Assembly (NCBI GenBank): GCA_045639185.1
Contig: JAZUCO010000136.1
Span: forward strand, 1 to 5,589
Reading direction: 5' to 3'
Length of the DNA: 5,589 nucleotides
DNA from: UBA1081 sp045639185
Lineage (GTDB): Bacteria > Bacillota > Clostridia > Oscillospirales > Acutalibacteraceae
Under the pieces are notes generated by a model. That model did no database searches. It was not told where the DNA came from and saw nothing but the letters and a program-made list of their open reading frames with translations. This document shows positions 4,692 to 5,589 of this stretch, piece after piece; within the stretch, counting starts at the first letter, position 1; the number at the start of each line of letters is the position of its first letter. The position numbers and the translations under genes were made by a program.

Positions 4692-5589
4692 ATGTTTTTA
4701 TATAATTCATCATCAAGAAGAAAAGAAGAATTCATTCCCCATGAAGCAGGCAAAGTAAGTATGTACACCTGCGGCCCCACAGTTTATCACTTTGCTCACA
4801 TCGGTAATCTGAGAACTTATATTATGGAAGACGTGCTTGAAAAAGCTCTCCGTTATGCAGGTTATGATGTAAAGCGTGTTATGAACATCACAGACGTCGG
4901 TCATCTTTCAAGTGATGCTGATACAGGCGAAGACAAGATGCTCAAGGGCGCAAAGCGTGAGAAGAAAACCGTTATGGAAATTGCAAAATTCTATACCGAT
5001 GCATTTTTCTCCGATTGCAAAAAGCTCAATATCAAGCGTCCCGATGTGGTAGAGCCTGCAACAAACTGTATTGCAGAATTTATCGATATGGTTCAGGGAC
5101 TTCTTGATGGCGGCTATGCATATATTGCAGGCGGAAACGTTTACTTTGATACATCAAAGCTCAAAGATTACTATGTTTTTAATAACTTTGATGCAGAGGA
5201 CCTTGCAGTAGGTGTTCGCGACAGCGTTTCTGAGGACGAAAACAAGAGAAATAAGACTGACTTTGTACTCTGGTTTACAAAATCAAAGTTTGAAGATCAG
5301 GAGCTTAAATGGGACAGCCCCTGGGGTATCGGTTATCCCGGCTGGCATATTGAATGTTCCGCTATCAGCATCAAGCACAACGGCGAATATCTTGATATTC
5401 ATTGCGGTGGTATCGACAATGCATTCCCTCATCATACAAACGAAATCGCACAGAGTGAAGCATTTTTGGGCCATTGCTGGTGTAAATATTGGTTCCACGT
5501 AATGCATCTTAACACCTCATACGGCAAAATGAGCATGTCAGAGGGTGAATTTTTAACTGTTTCACTCCTTGAAGAAAAGGGTTACAATC
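4692..5589 (+). CDS. cysS: Cysteinyl-tRNA synthetase (CysS), N-terminal part
   Basis: CysRS charges tRNA-Cys with cysteine; it is a class I aminoacyl-tRNA synthetase of the cytoplasm. The frame is open to the right edge after 299 codons, so the C-terminal anticodon-binding part is missing. The Rossmann-fold start is clear: YTCGPTVYHFAHIGNLRT (25-42) with zinc ligand C27 and the HIGH-type motif HIGN (36-39). GYPGWHIECSA (214-224) supplies C222, and FPHHTNEIAQSEA (245-257) supplies H247 and E251, completing the four zinc ligands. The sequence belongs to a divergent type: HCGGIDNAFPHHTNE replaces the common GGGxDLxFPHHENE. The second signature is KMSMS (279-283) rather than KMSKS. AAGGAG (4679-4684), overlapping the cysE stop, lies seven bases before the ATG and decides the start. 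It is probably cotranscribed with cysE. Confidence 0.95.
   Translation, partial: MFLYNSSSRRKEEFIPHEAGKVSMYTCGPTVYHFAHIGNLRTYIMEDVLEKALRYAGYDVKRVMNITDVGHLSSDADTGEDKMLKGAKREKKTVMEIAKFYTDAFFSDCKKLNIKRPDVVEPATNCIAEFIDMVQGLLDGGYAYIAGGNVYFDTSKLKDYYVFNNFDAEDLAVGVRDSVSEDENKRNKTDFVLWFTKSKFEDQELKWDSPWGIGYPGWHIECSAISIKHNGEYLDIHCGGIDNAFPHHTNEIAQSEAFLGHCWCKYWFHVMHLNTSYGKMSMSEGEFLTVSLLEEKGYN

Noticed and set aside
4225..4716. Long - strand frame opposite cysE
   Set aside because: Antisense shadow of a clear conserved gene; it has no ribosome site and a translation with scattered Cys/His/Phe typical of mirrored codons.

Overview
The window reads as a chromosomal housekeeping segment from a low-to-mid GC Gram-positive bacterium, most likely a Clostridia member related to the Oscillospiraceae/Ruminococcaceae. 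The grounds are AAGGAG-type ribosome binding sites, short Rho-independent terminators, the short Gram-positive form of CysE followed by CysS, the divergent clostridial look of MraY and CysRS, and intergenic palindromic repeats of a kind I remember from gut Clostridia. The lineage call is inference from sequence style; no marker here proves a genus.

Left part, + strand (2-1812): the 3' end of murA (cell-wall precursor synthesis), a terminator, then a two-gene unit of a YycJ/WalJ-type metallo-beta-lactamase-fold hydrolase and rlmH (23S rRNA pseudouridine methyltransferase), which overlap by one base and end at a second terminator. From 1813 to 1976 there is no gene; it holds a 78-base palindromic repeat bounded by TGTAGGGA/TCCCTACA.

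Middle part, - strand (1977-3494): a two-gene operon with a clear promoter. Its first gene is a divergent MraY (lipid I synthesis) and its second a small membrane protein resembling DUF3592, closed by a terminator. Between this promoter and a tRNA-Val(GAC) gene on the - strand lies about 255 bases of non-coding DNA built of small hairpins. Part of it is organised as an inverted array: three GTGAAG linkers followed by three CTTCAC linkers with hairpins between them. This is the most unusual structure in the window.

Right part, + strand (3872-5589): an AT-rich region divergent from the tRNA carries a -10 box and an oddly placed Shine-Dalgarno sequence. It is followed by cysE (serine acetyltransferase) and cysS (cysteinyl-tRNA synthetase, running off the end), 11 bases apart, which couple cysteine synthesis with cysteine charging. 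The CysRS has KMSMS where KMSKS is expected.

I see no defence system, CRISPR array, transposase or prophage gene. The genes belong to known families; the less ordinary material is in the intergenic repeats, the promoters and a few departures from family signature motifs.
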